From Polynucleobacter sp. IMCC 30228 (GTDB taxonomy: Bacteria > Pseudomonadota > Gammaproteobacteria > Burkholderiales > Burkholderiaceae): a DNA stretch of 64,000 nt. Of the stretch, positions 41,508-53,277 are shown piece by piece. Location: the NCBI RefSeq assembly GCF_021395205.1, contig NZ_JAJVCS010000003.1:310001-374000 (forward strand), read 5' to 3'. The position numbers were made by a program, and so were the translations under genes. Position 1 is the first letter of the stretch, and the number at the start of each line of letters is the position of its first letter. Below the pieces are notes generated by a model, which made no database searches, was not told the origin of the DNA, and saw only the letters and a program-made list of their open reading frames with translations.

Positions 41508-43706
41508 TTAAGTTAAGCTCTGCCGAATTTGCTCAAGTATGTCTTTGGCTGATGCCGGTATTGGCGTGCCTGGCCCATATATGCCCTTCACGCCGGCTTC
41601 ATACAAAAATTCATAATCTTGCTTCGGAATGACCCCACCTACAAACACAATGATGTCGCTACCACCAAGTCTTTTTAATTCCTCAATAATGGCAGGCACC
41701 AAAGTTTTATGGCCTGCCGCTAAAGTTGAAATGCCTAAGGCATGCACATCATTCTCGATCGCTTGCCGGGCGCATTCTTCTGGCGTCTGAAATAAAGGGC
41801 CAATATCAACATCAAAGCCCAAATCAGCAAAGGCCGTAGCAACTACTTTGGCGCCACGATCATGGCCATCTTGTCCCAGTTTGGCAATCATCACGCGCGG
41901 GCGACGCCCCACGTCTTTAGCAAATTGATTAATTTCGACTTTTAGTTTTTCCCAGCCCTCGGCTGAATCATAAGCAGCTGCATACACTCCGGTCACCTTT
42001 TGCGTATCGGCGCGATGGCGCCCGTAAACTTGTTCTAAAGCATCAGAAACTTCACCAACAGTCGCGCGTAAGCGTACCGCAGCAACTGCTAAAGCTAATA
42101 AATTACCTGAATTTTCTTCTGCCGCCTTTGTTAACGCAGCCAACGCTAAGACAACCTGCGTATTATCGCGTTTAGCTTTTACGCTTTTTAAGCGCTCAAG
42201 TTGGTTATTGCGCACCTTATCGTTATCAATAATCAAAACATCAACTAAGTCCTCTTCAGGTAATTGATATTTATTTACGCCCACAATAACATCGGCGCCA
42301 GAATCTATTTTGGCTTGTTTCTCAGCAGCAGCCGCTTCAATTTTCAGTTTTGCCCAACCGCTCTCAACCGCTTTAGTCATGCCACCGAGGGCATCCACTT
42401 CAAGAATAATTTCCCAGGCCTTATCAGCCATTTCTTGAGTCAAGCTTTCCATTAAATAGGATCCAGCCCAAGGATCGATTACGCTACTTATATGCGTTTC
42501 TTCTTGCAAAATTAATTGCGTATTTCGAGCAATACGGCTTGAGGTAGCAGATGGTAAAGCAATGGCTTCATCAAAAGAATTGGTATGCAACGATTGGGTG
42601 CCACCAAAGACAGCAGCCATAGCCTCAACCGTAGTGCGCACTACATTGTTATAAGGATCTTGCTCGGTTAAGGACCAACCTGAAGTTTGGCAATGGGTGC
42701 GAAGCATTAATGACTTCTGATTTTTAGGATTAAATTCTTTCATCATGCGCCACCACAATAAGCGCGCTGCCCTTAACTTAGCAACTTCTAAATAAAAGTT
42801 CATGCCAATCGCAAAAAAGAATGACAGGCGCCCCGCAAAGCCATCAATATCAAGCCCTTTGGCCAGCGCCGTTTTAACATACTCTTTACCATCTGCCAAA
42901 GTAAAGGCCAACTCCAGAACTTGATTGGCGCCTGCCTCCTGCATGTGATAACCCGAAATAGAAATCGAATTAAATTTCGGCATGTGCAAAGTGGTGTACT
43001 CAATAATGTCACCAATAATGCGCATCGATGGTTCAGGCGGATATATATACGTATTACGCACCATGAACTCTTTTAAAATATCGTTTTGAATCGTGCCAGA
43101 TAACTCTGCCTGACTCACGCCTTGCTCTTCACCAGCAACAATGTAGCCCGCCAAAATAGGTAGCACTGCGCCATTCATCGTCATCGACACAGAAACTGTA
43201 TCGAGGGGAATTCCGTCAAATAAAATTTTCATATCTTCAACTGAATCGATTGCCACTCCGGCTTTACCTACATCACCGGTAACGCGGGGATGATCGGAGT
43301 CATAGCCACGATGGGTGGCTAAATCAAATGCCACTGAAATACCCTGACCACCTGCAGCAAGCGCCTTGCGATAAAAGGCGTTGGAATCTTCCGCCGTAGA
43401 AAAACCTGCGTATTGGCGAATTGTCCATGGTCGCACCGAGTACATCGTAGCTTGTGGCCCACGTATAAAGGGCTCAAAACCTGGCAATGAATCTTTAAAC
43501 GGGAGGTCGCGGACATCGGCCTCGGTATATAAGGCCTTCAGGTGAATGCCATCAGGGGTTTGCCAGCCCAGTTGATCAACTTGGCCCGCTGGTGCCGATT
43601 TTTCAGCTAATTTACGCCATTCCTCTAGGCTGGGCTTAGCCATGCCAGGCCAAGCGCTAGCGGTAGTTTGCGGCGATTTACGCCCAGATTTACGATCTTT
43701 ACTCAT
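41508..43706 (-). CDS. scpA: Methylmalonyl-CoA mutase, adenosylcobalamin-dependent (single chain)
   Basis: The enzyme rearranges (R)-methylmalonyl-CoA to succinyl-CoA. The 732 residues hold the catalytic TIM barrel ([28 protein letters not shown] region with the active-site Tyr) and the C-terminal cobalamin domain with DGHDRG, whose His615 is the lower cobalt ligand. It is the homodimeric, E. coli Sbm-like form. AGGAG precedes ATG 43704-43706. It is the first gene of a minus-strand run reaching the psi-like gene and faces a GntR regulator 97 nt away. No cobalamin riboswitch is seen upstream. Confidence 0.96.
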   Translation of the reverse strand: MSKDRKSGRKSPQTTASAWPGMAKPSLEEWRKLAEKSAPAGQVDQLGWQTPDGIHLKALYTEADVRDLPFKDSLPGFEPFIRGPQATMYSVRPWTIRQYAGFSTAEDSNAFYRKALAAGGQGISVAFDLATHRGYDSDHPRVTGDVGKAGVAIDSVEDMKILFDGIPLDTVSVSMTMNGAVLPILAGYIVAGEEQGVSQAELSGTIQNDILKEFMVRNTYIYPPEPSMRIIGDIIEYTTLHMPKFNSISISGYHMQEAGANQVLELAFTLADGKEYVKTALAKGLDIDGFAGRLSFFFAIGMNFYLEVAKLRAARLLWWRMMKEFNPKNQKSLMLRTHCQTSGWSLTEQDPYNNVVRTTVEAMAAVFGGTQSLHTNSFDEAIALPSATSSRIARNTQLILQEETHISSVIDPWAGSYLMESLTQEMADKAWEIILEVDALGGMTKAVESGWAKLKIEAAAAEKQAKIDSGADVIVGVNKYQLPEEDLVDVLIIDNDKVRNNQLERLKSVKAKRDNTQVVLALAALTKAAEENSGNLLALAVAAVRLRATVGEVSDALEQVYGRHRADTQKVTGVYAAAYDSAEGWEKLKVEINQFAKDVGRRPRVMIAKLGQDGHDRGAKVVATAFADLGFDVDIGPLFQTPEECARQAIENDVHALGISTLAAGHKTLVPAIIEELKRLGGSDIIVFVGGVIPKQDYEFLYEAGVKGIYGPGTPIPASAKDILEQIRQSLT

Positions 43707-43762
43707 TAATGGCTCCTATTTAGCCTTTTTACTGATTAAAGCAACTAATGGTGTAATTGTGC

Positions 43763-43792
43763 TTGACAAATGTCCTCCTGTCTAGCTATTGT
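43763..43792 (+). promoter_or_regulatory. Candidate promoter of the GntR regulator gene
   Basis: A perfect TTGACA (43763-43768) is followed after 18 nt by TATTGT (43787-43792). Transcription would begin at about 43799-43801, inside the palindrome and next to the ATG at 43803. The rc of the same TTGACA gives TTGTCA toward mcm, but no -10 box fits there. Confidence 0.4.
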
Positions 43793-43812
43793 ATACATAA
43801 TTATGAATACAA
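43789..43812. promoter_or_regulatory. 24-bp near-perfect palindrome, likely GntR operator
   Basis: TTGTATACATAA and TTATGAATACAA form an inverted repeat in which 22 of 24 positions are symmetric, with TTGTAT and ATACAA as the outer half-sites. It covers the end of the putative -10 box and the ATG at 43803. FadR/FCD-type GntR proteins bind TTGTAT-like inverted repeats, so autoregulation, and perhaps control of the divergent mcm operon, is likely. Confidence 0.65.
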
Positions 43813-44441
43813 AAATGAATTCACGGCCATTATATGAAGAAGTCGCAGAACGACTTAGAACCCAAATCTTTGCTCACGACTTTGCCCCGGGTAGCTGGCT
43901 AGACGAACAAAGCCTCGCGGAAGAGTATGGAATTAGCCGCACCCCCATGCGGGAAGCCATTAAAGTGCTGGCTGCTGAGGGTTTAATTACCATGAAGTTA
44001 CGGCGGGGGGCGTACGTTACCGAAGTAAATCAAACCGATTTAGCGCAAATCTTTACGGTGCTCTCGCTTTTAGAAGGGGAAGCCGCTAAAACAGCAGCCC
44101 TCAAGGCCAGCGAAAGCGACCTCAATCGCTTAGATGATCTGCATTTAAAGCTGGAAAAGGCTGCTGCCGACCGCGATTTAGAGCAATTCTTTGCAATAAA
44201 CGTGCAATTTCATGAGCTTTTACTCGAAATTACCGCTAATCCATGGATGACGGGGGTCATCGCCGATTTACGCAAGGTACTGAAGCTACAACGTCGCAAT
44301 TCCTTAGATCAAACCGGGCGCCTCCAAAATTCATTACTCGAGCATCGCAACATCCTCAAAGCTATTTTGCAACGTGATGGCGAACTAGCAGCCAAAGCTA
44401 TGCGCGCGCATTTAGCACAAGGCCTAGTAGCTAGCCGCTAA
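43803..44441 (+). CDS. GntR-family transcriptional regulator (FCD/FadR subgroup)
   Basis: An N-terminal winged helix-turn-helix (about residues 7-75: PLYEEVAERLRTQI, then DEQSLAEEYGISRTPMREAIKVLAAEGLI) is followed by an FCD ligand-binding domain whose His residues (FHELLLEI, LLEHRNIL, MRAHL) normally chelate a metal that binds carboxylate ligands. It is divergent from the methylmalonyl-CoA mutase operon, so it is probably its regulator, responding to an organic or acyl-CoA acid. The start is uncertain: ATG 43770, 43803 or 43815. None has a ribosome-binding site; 43803 is used here because the conserved domain begins at once. Confidence 0.9.
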   Translation: MNTKMNSRPLYEEVAERLRTQIFAHDFAPGSWLDEQSLAEEYGISRTPMREAIKVLAAEGLITMKLRRGAYVTEVNQTDLAQIFTVLSLLEGEAAKTAALKASESDLNRLDDLHLKLEKAAADRDLEQFFAINVQFHELLLEITANPWMTGVIADLRKVLKLQRRNSLDQTGRLQNSLLEHRNILKAILQRDGELAAKAMRAHLAQGLVASR

Positions 44442-44480
44442 TTAGTTTTTGCCGCCCCAGTTTATTAAGGCCTAAATCAA

Positions 44481-44822
44481 TTATTTTTTTACGAGTAATG
44501 GACCAGGTAAAGAGGCCAAATAAGCGGCGATATTGCGCATTTGTGGCTCGGTCAAGCCTTTGGCCTGAGAACCCATGATGGCATTTTTACGTCCGAAGTT
44601 CGCATTCGTCTCAACTTGATACGAGCGTAAAGCGTAGTACAGATAATCTTCATGCTGCCCAGCCAGACGAGGATAAGTCGGTGCAATCGAGGTGTAAAAA
44701 TCGGGGCCATGACAGGCGGCACAGTTACGTTCAGCAACTAATTTTTTCCCGCTCTCAATATCCGCTGCCGAGGCTACGCCCATGCTGGCAAGAAAAAGAA
44801 GGCTGATAACTATAAATTTCAT
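44481..44822 (-). CDS. Small periplasmic class I cytochrome c
   Basis: A 113-residue secreted cytochrome: signal peptide (KFIVISLLFLASMGVASA, cut near residue 19-20), haem site CAACH (Cys34, Cys37, His38) and a likely distal methionine in NAIMGSQAKGL. The QHEDYLYYALRSY segment and MRNIAAYLASL helix fit the c4/c553 half-domain group. AAAGG with 8-nt spacing fixes ATG 44820-44822 instead of the upstream TTG. It follows another monohaem cytochrome by 21 nt; the pair may act like a split dihaem cytochrome c4 in electron transfer. Confidence 0.9.
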   Translation of the reverse strand: MKFIVISLLFLASMGVASAADIESGKKLVAERNCAACHGPDFYTSIAPTYPRLAGQHEDYLYYALRSYQVETNANFGRKNAIMGSQAKGLTEPQMRNIAAYLASLPGPLLVKK

Positions 44823-44843
44823 AAACAAACCTTTAAATCAAAA

Positions 44844-45248
44844 TCACTTCATCGAATTAATCGGGGAACTACTACTTTGCGCGGCATAGTATTCGCCAAT
44901 ATCAGCCATATCTTGATCCGATAGGCTAGTAGAAATAGCGCGCATCGTGGGGTGTTTACGCTCGCCTTTTTTGTAGGCAAGTAAAGCGCTGGAAATATAG
45001 GCTGAATTTTGCCCCCCTATTTTAGGCACGTGATAGACCAAGGGGTAATCCGCACGGTAGTCAGGAATGGAATGGCAGCCTGTACACAACCATACCTTGG
45101 CTTTACCAGCTTCAGCAGAGCCTTTAAGGTCTTGGGCTTGCGCCCTCACACTAAAGCTCGAGAAGGCAAAGCAAACCCCGCCTAACAAAAGCACTAAGGG
45201 GTAAAGTCGATTGGCAGAGTTAGGCTTGGCGGCAGATAATTTATTCAT
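44844..45248 (-). CDS. Small cytochrome c, signal-anchored or secreted
   Basis: The 134 residues include a signal segment (LYPLVLLLGGVCFAFSSFSVRAQAQ) and haem site CTGCH (Cys55, Cys58, His59). HPTMRAIS gives a probable distal Met, and GGQNSAYISSALLAYKKGERKHPTM matches the c4/c553-type family. It precedes the second cytochrome on the same strand. Electron donors and acceptors cannot be told from the window; the neighbours on the other strand are CoxDE-like and XdhC-like proteins. Confidence 0.88.
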   Translation of the reverse strand: MNKLSAAKPNSANRLYPLVLLLGGVCFAFSSFSVRAQAQDLKGSAEAGKAKVWLCTGCHSIPDYRADYPLVYHVPKIGGQNSAYISSALLAYKKGERKHPTMRAISTSLSDQDMADIGEYYAAQSSSSPINSMK

Positions 45249-45384
45249 GAAAAAATATACTAAGCGGTTTTAAGTTGCTCAGATTATAGCGGACTAGACG
45301 TCCACTGCCCCACTCTCCCCCCTTGCTCCCTATGTCATTCCTAGGCAAAATGGCTAGACCCTCTCCTTATTTAAGCGAATTTAG

Positions 45385-46254
<870 letters not shown>

Positions 46255-46255
46255 C

Positions 46256-47431
46256 GTGCTCATTGATTTTTTCAGCCAATTAAAAAAGGCCAAAATACCA
46301 GTCTCAATACTGGAATTTCTTACTTTGCTTGAAGCGCTCAAGCAAGGCGTTATCACCCCTTCGATCGATGCATTTTATCAACTTGCCCGTCTGACCTTAG
46401 TCAAAGATGAGCAATATTTCGATCGCTTTGATCAGGTCTTCGGGGCCTATTTTCAAGGCATCGAAAATATCATCACCTTACAACCTGAAATTCCGCTCGC
46501 TTGGCTTGAAAAACAATTGCAACGGGTATTAACTGCTGAAGAAAAAGCCGCCTTGCAAAAATTAGGTGGGCCCGAGGCTTTAAAAAAACGCTTAGCCGAA
46601 CTCATGCAAGAGCAAAAGGGTCGCCACGAAGGTGGAAAAAAATGGCTCGGTACAGGCGGGTCATCGCCCTTTGGAAATGCTGGTTATCATCCAGAAGGCA
46701 TTCGCCTCGGGGGTGAAAGTGCTGGCAATCGCACCGCCATTAAAGTCTGGGAAGCGCGTGAATTTAAAGACTATGACAGTAATTTAGCCCTCAGCTCGCG
46801 CAATATTAAGATCGCCTTACGCCGCTTAAGGCGCTTCGCTCGAACTGGTTCAGCGCTCGAATTTGATTTAGATAAAACCATTCACTCGACCGCTGCTAAT
46901 GCGGGCATGCTCGATATTCAAATGCGCCCAGAGCGACATAACCAAGTTAAAGTGTTATTACTCATGGATGTCGGCGGCTCAATGGATGATCATGTAGCGC
47001 GAGTGGCTGAATTATTTTCGGCTGCCAAAAGTGAATTTAAACATTTGGAACATTATTATTTTCATAATTGCGTTTACGAGCGCTTATGGCAAAGTAACCG
47101 CCGCCGGCGCGATCAAATATCCGCTACTCAGGATATTATTAATACTTACTCGGCTGATTACAAGCTCATTTTTGTGGGTGATGCCACGATGTCACCGTAC
47201 GAAATACTTTCCCCTGGAGGTTCAGTCGAGTTTGATAACCGCGAATCGGGGGCCGCTTGGCTAAAGCGTTTGCTTAATCATTTTCCACATTACGCTTGGC
47301 TTAACCCAGAGCCAGAAGCCGTTTGGCAATATCGTCAGTCGATTGAAATGGTCCAAAATCTACTGCAAGGAAAAATGTATCCAGTAACATTAGCGGGCTT
47401 AGAAAGCGCGATGCGCCAACTGTCAAAATAA
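46256..47431 (+). CDS. VWA-domain protein, CoxE-like partner of MoxR
   Basis: An N-terminal helical region (ISxLEFLTLLEALKQGV-like start) is followed by a VWA-containing CoxE domain. The MIDAS metal site is DVGGSMD beginning at Asp238. CoxE works with CoxD in building the copper-sulphur-molybdenum cluster of CO dehydrogenase; related pairs serve other oxidases. The start is GTG 46256-46258, one base after the moxR stop. 391 residues. The molybdenum hydroxylase itself is not in the window. Confidence 0.9.
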   Translation: MLIDFFSQLKKAKIPVSILEFLTLLEALKQGVITPSIDAFYQLARLTLVKDEQYFDRFDQVFGAYFQGIENIITLQPEIPLAWLEKQLQRVLTAEEKAALQKLGGPEALKKRLAELMQEQKGRHEGGKKWLGTGGSSPFGNAGYHPEGIRLGGESAGNRTAIKVWEAREFKDYDSNLALSSRNIKIALRRLRRFARTGSALEFDLDKTIHSTAANAGMLDIQMRPERHNQVKVLLLMDVGGSMDDHVARVAELFSAAKSEFKHLEHYYFHNCVYERLWQSNRRRRDQISATQDIINTYSADYKLIFVGDATMSPYEILSPGGSVEFDNRESGAAWLKRLLNHFPHYAWLNPEPEAVWQYRQSIEMVQNLLQGKMYPVTLAGLESAMRQLSK

Positions 47432-47454
47432 TATATAAATTTAAAGGTCAAATT

Positions 47455-47919
47455 ATGTCTAGTGCTTTAATTGATAATCGCTTACAAACCCTAGGCATTC
47501 AATTACCAGCAGTTGGTGCGCCAGCAGCTGCTTATGTCATGGCAGTACAAACCGGTGAATTGGTTTTTCTTTCGGGTCATATTGCTAAACACGATGGCAA
47601 GCCTTGGGTGGGTAAGCTAGGTAAGGATATGGATACAGCTACCGGAAAAGCTGCCGCCCGAGCCATTGCAATCGATCTAATGGCTACTCTGAAAGCACAA
47701 GTGGGCTCGCTTGATCGGGTCAAGCGCATTGTGAAAGTAATGGGCCTAGTGAACTCGAGCGATACCTACACCGACCAGCATTTAGTCATTAATGGTTGCT
47801 CAGAATTGCTGTTTGAAGTTTTTGGCGCTGCTGGCCAGCATGCACGAAGCGCCTTTGGGGTAGCGCAAATTCCCTTAGGCGCTTGCGTAGAAATTGAATT
47901 GATCGCAGAAATTGAATAG
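47455..47919 (+). CDS. RidA-family (YjgF/Rid) protein
   Basis: RidA proteins hydrolyse reactive enamine/imine intermediates. The 154-residue sequence has the YjgF fold signatures, including VFLSGHIAKHDGKPWVGKLGKD and HARSAFGVAQIPLGACVEIE, where the Arg of the family active site is present. It belongs to the longer Rid group with an N-terminal LQTLGIQLPAVGAPAAAYV block rather than to archetypal RidA. It follows the VWA gene by 23 nt, and its end overlaps the XdhC start by 8 nt. Confidence 0.85.
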   Translation: MSSALIDNRLQTLGIQLPAVGAPAAAYVMAVQTGELVFLSGHIAKHDGKPWVGKLGKDMDTATGKAAARAIAIDLMATLKAQVGSLDRVKRIVKVMGLVNSSDTYTDQHLVINGCSELLFEVFGAAGQHARSAFGVAQIPLGACVEIELIAEIE

Positions 47920-48886
47920 TACTGATTTAAGTGTACTAAAAACCGCAGTTGCTTGGCTGCAGGCGGGCGAGCGCATCGCCATTGCTACGGTCGTGCAAAC
48001 CTGGGGATCTTCGCCCCGGCCGGTAGGTTCTTGGTTAGTGATGCGTGCCGATGGGCAAGTTGCCGGATCGGTATCAGGCGGCTGCATTGAAGATGATTTA
48101 ATGCGGCGCGTGCAAACTGAAATACTGACTCGGAGTACTCCTGAACTCGTCATCTATGGGGTCAGTCAAGCAGAGGCAGCTCGCTTTGGGCTACCTTGTG
48201 GTGGCACCCTTCGTTTATTGGTTGAGCCGCGTCCGCAATTATCTATTCTAGAAAATTTATTAAAATTAATTTCTAATCAACAAATAGTCCGACGCATTGT
48301 AAATGTGCAAACGGGTGAATCTATTTTAGAAACCGGTGCGCGTAATGATCTATTTACCTTTGCCGCAGACCATATGCAAACTTCATATGGCCCGCGCTGG
48401 CGCATGATTCTAATCGGCGCAGCACAGCTATCACTCTATTTAGCCGACTTTGCAATTGCGAGTGATTTCGAAGTAATCATGATTGATCCACGTGAAGAAT
48501 ATGCAGCTGGATTAGAAGCAAGCCTTGGCAAAGATAATCTGCAATTTATTCAAGATATGCCTGACGATGCATTATTAACGCTTGCCGTTGATCCCCATAC
48601 TGCTGTGGTGGCGCTTACTCATGATCCAAAGCTCGATGATATGGCCCTCATTGAAGCACTCAAGTCGCCAGCATTTTATGTAGGCGCTTTAGGTAGTCAT
48701 ACTAATAATCAAAAACGCAAGGCGCGTTTGCGTGAATTCGATTTAACCCAAGCACAGGTAGACCGCCTATTTGGCCCGGTTGGGCTTGCCATTGGCGCAT
48801 TAACCCCACCAGAAATAGCCATTGCAATCATGGCGGAAATTATTGCAGTACAACGCGGAGTAGCTGTGCCTCTAAAGCGCCTTTAA
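47912..48886 (+). CDS. XdhC/CoxI-family molybdenum-cofactor maturation protein
   Basis: XdhC binds molybdenum cofactor, helps its sulfuration, and passes it to xanthine dehydrogenase-type enzymes. The N-terminal XdhC_CoxI domain ([29 protein letters not shown]) and the C-terminal Rossmann domain ([33 protein letters not shown]) with YVGALGSH and [22 protein letters not shown] are clear. 324 residues from TTG 47912-47914, chosen since it overlaps ridA by 8 nt; no other in-frame start near the conserved region is evident. Its 3' end overlaps convergent parC by 15 nt. Confidence 0.92.
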   Translation: MNSTDLSVLKTAVAWLQAGERIAIATVVQTWGSSPRPVGSWLVMRADGQVAGSVSGGCIEDDLMRRVQTEILTRSTPELVIYGVSQAEAARFGLPCGGTLRLLVEPRPQLSILENLLKLISNQQIVRRIVNVQTGESILETGARNDLFTFAADHMQTSYGPRWRMILIGAAQLSLYLADFAIASDFEVIMIDPREEYAAGLEASLGKDNLQFIQDMPDDALLTLAVDPHTAVVALTHDPKLDDMALIEALKSPAFYVGALGSHTNNQKRKARLREFDLTQAQVDRLFGPVGLAIGALTPPEIAIAIMAEIIAVQRGVAVPLKRL

Positions 48887-51289
48887 GCGCCCTTCTTTTA
48901 AGCGCGGATCTACATAGTGACCTTTGCGCGCGCGATTGCCCGCAAACGACTTCAAGGTTTTACTATCTAAACTCCGCTCAGTCGGTTTACCGCCGCGACC
49001 AATGCCCGAATAGTTTGCCCCGCCAACGCCAACTGCAATTGCTGCGCTTAAGTTCTCGCCATCATCCAGACCCATGAGAATCACGCCTTTACCGCCAGCA
49101 GGCAAGCGCTTTAATTCATCTAAAGGGAAGACTAATAAACGTGCACTTGCTGATAAGCAAGCTACTTGACGCATGCCCTCAGACACTTTCACTGCAGATA
49201 AAGGCGCGTCACCACCCGGATGCTTGGTATCGACTCCAATAAAGGCTTTACCGGCTTTATTGCGGGTACTCATATCGGCTACATTGGCTAAAAACCCATT
49301 ACCAGCGCGGGTGGCTATTAAAACTAAATCGTCAGCCTGTCCAGCGTAATAAGCCACCATCTGCGAGCCTGGAGCTAAATTAACAAAGCTTGTTAACGGT
49401 GCACCGTCGCCACGGGCGCCGGGTAACTCGCTAACCGGAATGGTATACACCCGCCCATCGCTACCAAAACCTTGGATCACATCTAAGGTGCTGCATTCAT
49501 ATGTAGCATACAAAGCATCGCCAGCCTTAAATGAAAATTGCTGATCGTCATGCTCTTGTCCTTGGCGCACTCGCACCCAGCCTTTTTGCGAGACGATGAC
49601 GGTAACTGGCTCATCGAGTACTTTGGTTTCAGCTACTGCGCGCTTATCTTCTTGAATTAAGGTCCGCCGCGCATCGCCAAACTCTTTGGTATCGGCTTCA
49701 ATTTCTTTAATAATGCATTTACGCAAGGTAGCATCACTTTGTAATAAGCCTTGCAAATCATCACGTTCAGTTTTTAATTCTTTCAATTCTTGTTCAATCT
49801 TGATACCCTCAAGACGCGCTAATTGACGCAAACGAATGTCAAGAATATCTTCCGCTTGACGATCGCTTAATTTAAAGGCTTTTATTAAATCAGCTTTGGG
49901 CTCATCGCTTTTACGAATAATTTTAATCACTTGATCAATATTCAGAAGAACAGTGCGACGTCCTTCTAAAATATGCATCCGATCTTTTACTTTGCCAAGC
50001 CGGTGAGCAGTACGACGAGTAACGGTTTGCACCCGAAACTCTAGCCATTCTTGTAAAATATCGCGCAAGCCCTTTTGGCGAGGACGTCCATCGTTACCAA
50101 TCATTACCAAATTAATCGGCGCATTCGACTCTAAAGAGGTGTGCGACAGTAATAAATTAGCGAATTCATGCACGTCAATATTTTTACTTTTTGGTTCAAA
50201 GACCAAACGCACTGCGGCATCTTTACTCGATTCATCACGCACACCGTCTAACATACTCAATATGGTTTGGCGCGAATTGATTTGATCTGTACTTAAAGCT
50301 TTTTTACCAATCTTCACTTTCGGATTAGTAAGCTCTTCAATTTCCTGCAAGACCCGTTGGCTTGACGTGGCGGGGGGCAACTCGTTCACCACAATTTGCC
50401 ATTGACCGCGGGCCAATTCTTCTATAGACCAGCGAGCACGCACTTTTAAACTGCCCCGCCCACTTTCATAAATTTGCGCAATTTCAGCCGCCGGTGAAAT
50501 AATTTGGCCGCCACCAGGAAAATCGGGGCCCGGCAGGTAAGTCAATAAATTAGCGGTGGTTAATTTAGGTGACTTCATTAGAGCAATTGCAGCACTTGCC
50601 ACTTCGCGTAAATTATGTGCAGGAATTTCCGTTGCCATGCCCACAGCAATTCCCGATGCGCCGTTAAGCAACACAAAAGGTAGACGTGCTGGCAGCATTT
50701 TTGGCTCTTCAAACGAGCCATCGTAGTTCAGCGCAAAATCGACCGTCCCTTCATCAATTTCACTCAATAAGAGATTCGCAATTTTAGTCAGGCGAGCTTC
50801 GGTATAACGCATCGCTGCTGCACCATCTCCATCACGTGAGCCAAAATTACCTTGTCCATCAATTAGGGGATAACGCAAAGAAAAACTTTGTGCTAAACGC
50901 ACTAGCGCATCGTAAGCCGACTGATCGCCATGCGGATGAAACTTACCTAAGACATCACCTACAACACGTGCGCTTTTTACCGGTTTTGCATCTGCCCGTA
51001 AGCCCATTTCGCTCATTGAAAATAAAATTCGCCGTTGCACGGGCTTCTGGCCATCGGCTACTTCAGGCAAAGCTCTGCCTTTGACAACACTAATGGCGTA
51101 ATCTAAATAAGCCTGTTCAGCGTATACCGCCAGCGTTAAATGATCTTCACCTTCGTCGCCTAATTTACTCCCGCCCCCACTAGCTTTGGTTCGTAGTCCT
51201 TGAGGGCTAGTCAAGACCTCAATCTCATCAAATAAATCGGCCTGCCTTTTTTTGCTCGGTGCTTTCTTCTGAGGTTTTTTACTTGCCAT
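48872..51289 (-). CDS. parC: DNA topoisomerase IV subunit A
   Basis: ParC cuts and rejoins DNA to unlink sister chromosomes. The catalytic Tyr162 lies in AMRYTEARL. The N-terminus carries about 45 extra residues rich in Lys and Gly. In the quinolone-binding helix the residue equal to E. coli Ser80 is Gln123 ([10 protein letters not shown]), with Asp127 for Glu84. Five-bladed-pinwheel C-terminal repeats (about 530-760) are present, in fewer copies than GyrA. 805 residues. Its ATG overlaps the parE stop as TAATG, so the subunits are coupled. Confidence 0.95.
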   Translation of the reverse strand: MASKKPQKKAPSKKRQADLFDEIEVLTSPQGLRTKASGGGSKLGDEGEDHLTLAVYAEQAYLDYAISVVKGRALPEVADGQKPVQRRILFSMSEMGLRADAKPVKSARVVGDVLGKFHPHGDQSAYDALVRLAQSFSLRYPLIDGQGNFGSRDGDGAAAMRYTEARLTKIANLLLSEIDEGTVDFALNYDGSFEEPKMLPARLPFVLLNGASGIAVGMATEIPAHNLREVASAAIALMKSPKLTTANLLTYLPGPDFPGGGQIISPAAEIAQIYESGRGSLKVRARWSIEELARGQWQIVVNELPPATSSQRVLQEIEELTNPKVKIGKKALSTDQINSRQTILSMLDGVRDESSKDAAVRLVFEPKSKNIDVHEFANLLLSHTSLESNAPINLVMIGNDGRPRQKGLRDILQEWLEFRVQTVTRRTAHRLGKVKDRMHILEGRRTVLLNIDQVIKIIRKSDEPKADLIKAFKLSDRQAEDILDIRLRQLARLEGIKIEQELKELKTERDDLQGLLQSDATLRKCIIKEIEADTKEFGDARRTLIQEDKRAVAETKVLDEPVTVIVSQKGWVRVRQGQEHDDQQFSFKAGDALYATYECSTLDVIQGFGSDGRVYTIPVSELPGARGDGAPLTSFVNLAPGSQMVAYYAGQADDLVLIATRAGNGFLANVADMSTRNKAGKAFIGVDTKHPGGDAPLSAVKVSEGMRQVACLSASARLLVFPLDELKRLPAGGKGVILMGLDDGENLSAAIAVGVGGANYSGIGRGGKPTERSLDSKTLKSFAGNRARKGHYVDPRLKEGRLKAL

Positions 51290-53277
51290 TAAATATCTGC
51301 CTCGACTTCATTACCGCGTTCCTCTAACCAATCCCGACGCGCACCTGATTCTGCTTTACCCATCAACATATCCATCGTCTTAAACGTATCTAATTCACTC
51401 AGCTCACCCAACAGCACCGGTAATAAACGGCGAGTATCTGGGTTTAAGGTGGTATCCCATAATTGCTCAGCACTCATTTCTCCTAAACCCTTAAAACGGG
51501 ATATTTGCCAAGCTGCTTCACGTACGCCATCTTTACGTAACTTATCCTCAATGGCAATTAGCTCACTGCCATCTAGTGCATACATTTTTTGTGCTGGCTT
51601 TTTACCTCGTGCCGGTGCATCAACCCGAAATAAAGGGGGACGGGCAATATAAATATGGCCTAAGTCAATTAAACGGGGAAAGTGTTTATAAAATAAAGTA
51701 AGTAATAGCACTTGAATGTGCGCACCGTCTACATCGGCATCCGACAAGATACAAATCTTGCCATAGCGTAAGTTTGATAAATCGGGTTCATCATTCGCGC
51801 CATGCGGGTCGACCCCTATTGCTACGGCAATATCATGAATTTCATTGTTAGCAAATAATCGATCACGCTCAGCTTCCCAAGTGTTAAGTACTTTGCCGCG
51901 TAAAGGTAAGATGGCTTGATATTCTTTATTACGACCCATTTTGGCCGAGCCGCCAGCAGAGTCGCCCTCAACTAAAAAGATTTCATTGAGGGCTGTATCT
52001 TCACTTTCACAATCGGTTAACTTGCCGGGCAAAATTGCCACGCCCGAGGACTTTTTCTTTTCAACTTTCTGACCAGCACGAGTCCGCGCTTGAGCTTGCT
52101 TAATAACCAGTTCTGCCAAGGTGCGACCATAATCAACGTGCTGGTTTAGCCATAACTCCAAGGCCGATTTAGCATAAACGGAAACTAAACGAACTGCATC
52201 ACGCGAATTTAAGCGCTCTTTAATTTGTCCTTGAAACTGGGGGTCTAATACTTTGGCTGACAAAATAAAAGAGGCTCGAGCAAAGACGTCTTCGGGCATG
52301 AGCTTCACGCCCTTCGGCTGCAAAGAATGCATTTCAATAAAGCCTTTTACTGCATTAAAGAGACCTTCGCGCAAACCACTTTCATGCGTACCACCAGCTG
52401 GTGTAGGAATTAAATTAACATAACTTTCTCGAATAGGTGGGCCATCTTCAGTCCACGCCACAATCCAAGCGGCGCCTTCACCCTCGGCAAAATTATCGTC
52501 AGCTCCTTCCCCCGTAGAGTATTGCTCACCTTCAAATGGCGGAATCACTTCAGCGCTATGGCCACCCTGCGCCATCGCTTCATTTAAATATCCACGTAAG
52601 CCTTGGGTATATTGCCAAGTTTGGCTTTCGCCCGATTTTTCTTGAATTAAGGTGACTTTGACACCGGGTAAAAGTACTGCTTTTGAACGCAGTAAGCGAG
52701 TCAAATCGACCATTGGAATAAGGCCGCTATCAAAATATTTGGCATCAGGCCAAACGCGTACACAAGTACCATGATTTTTATCGGCTTTACTGCTCGCTTT
52801 GGTTTTCAGTTTTTCAATGACATTGCCATTGGCAAAAGCTAGGCTAGAAACTTGCTGGTCGCGCCACACCGTAACTTCAAGGCGCTTAGACAAAGCGTTG
52901 GTGACTGAAACACCAACCCCATGCAATCCTCCTGAAAAGGCATAAGCGCCGCCCGAACCTTTTTCAAACTTACCACCTGCATGCAATTGGGTAAACACAA
53001 TTTCGACAACAGGTAATTTTTCGGTTGGATGAATCCCAATTGGAATACCCCGCCCATCATCTTCAATGCTCACGCTGCTATCGGTATGCAAAGTCACCAT
53101 AATTTGCTTCCCAAAGCCCCCTAAGGCCTCATCAGCAGCGTTATCAAGCACCTCTTGAATGACGTGAAGCGGGTTATCAGTGCGGGTATACATACCCGGG
53201 CGTTGCCGCACAGGCTCAAGACCCTTGAGGACCTGAATTGAAGATTCGCTGTATTGAGCGGGTTTACGTGTAGCCAT
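51289..53277 (-). CDS. parE: DNA topoisomerase IV subunit B
   Basis: ParE is the ATPase subunit. The GHKL ATP site ([44 protein letters not shown]), the transducer, and the TOPRIM metal site ([25 protein letters not shown]) are in order. [15 protein letters not shown] and the 662-residue length fit ParE rather than GyrB. TACAAT on the minus strand (53286-53291) stands 8 nt before the ATG, so a very short leader is possible, but no -35 box matches. Confidence 0.95.
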   Translation of the reverse strand: MATRKPAQYSESSIQVLKGLEPVRQRPGMYTRTDNPLHVIQEVLDNAADEALGGFGKQIMVTLHTDSSVSIEDDGRGIPIGIHPTEKLPVVEIVFTQLHAGGKFEKGSGGAYAFSGGLHGVGVSVTNALSKRLEVTVWRDQQVSSLAFANGNVIEKLKTKASSKADKNHGTCVRVWPDAKYFDSGLIPMVDLTRLLRSKAVLLPGVKVTLIQEKSGESQTWQYTQGLRGYLNEAMAQGGHSAEVIPPFEGEQYSTGEGADDNFAEGEGAAWIVAWTEDGPPIRESYVNLIPTPAGGTHESGLREGLFNAVKGFIEMHSLQPKGVKLMPEDVFARASFILSAKVLDPQFQGQIKERLNSRDAVRLVSVYAKSALELWLNQHVDYGRTLAELVIKQAQARTRAGQKVEKKKSSGVAILPGKLTDCESEDTALNEIFLVEGDSAGGSAKMGRNKEYQAILPLRGKVLNTWEAERDRLFANNEIHDIAVAIGVDPHGANDEPDLSNLRYGKICILSDADVDGAHIQVLLLTLFYKHFPRLIDLGHIYIARPPLFRVDAPARGKKPAQKMYALDGSELIAIEDKLRKDGVREAAWQISRFKGLGEMSAEQLWDTTLNPDTRRLLPVLLGELSELDTFKTMDMLMGKAESGARRDWLEERGNEVEADI

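Noticed and set aside
43763..43802. ATG 43770 as GntR start
   Set aside because: It overlaps the TTGACA promoter box and adds 11 residues without family similarity.
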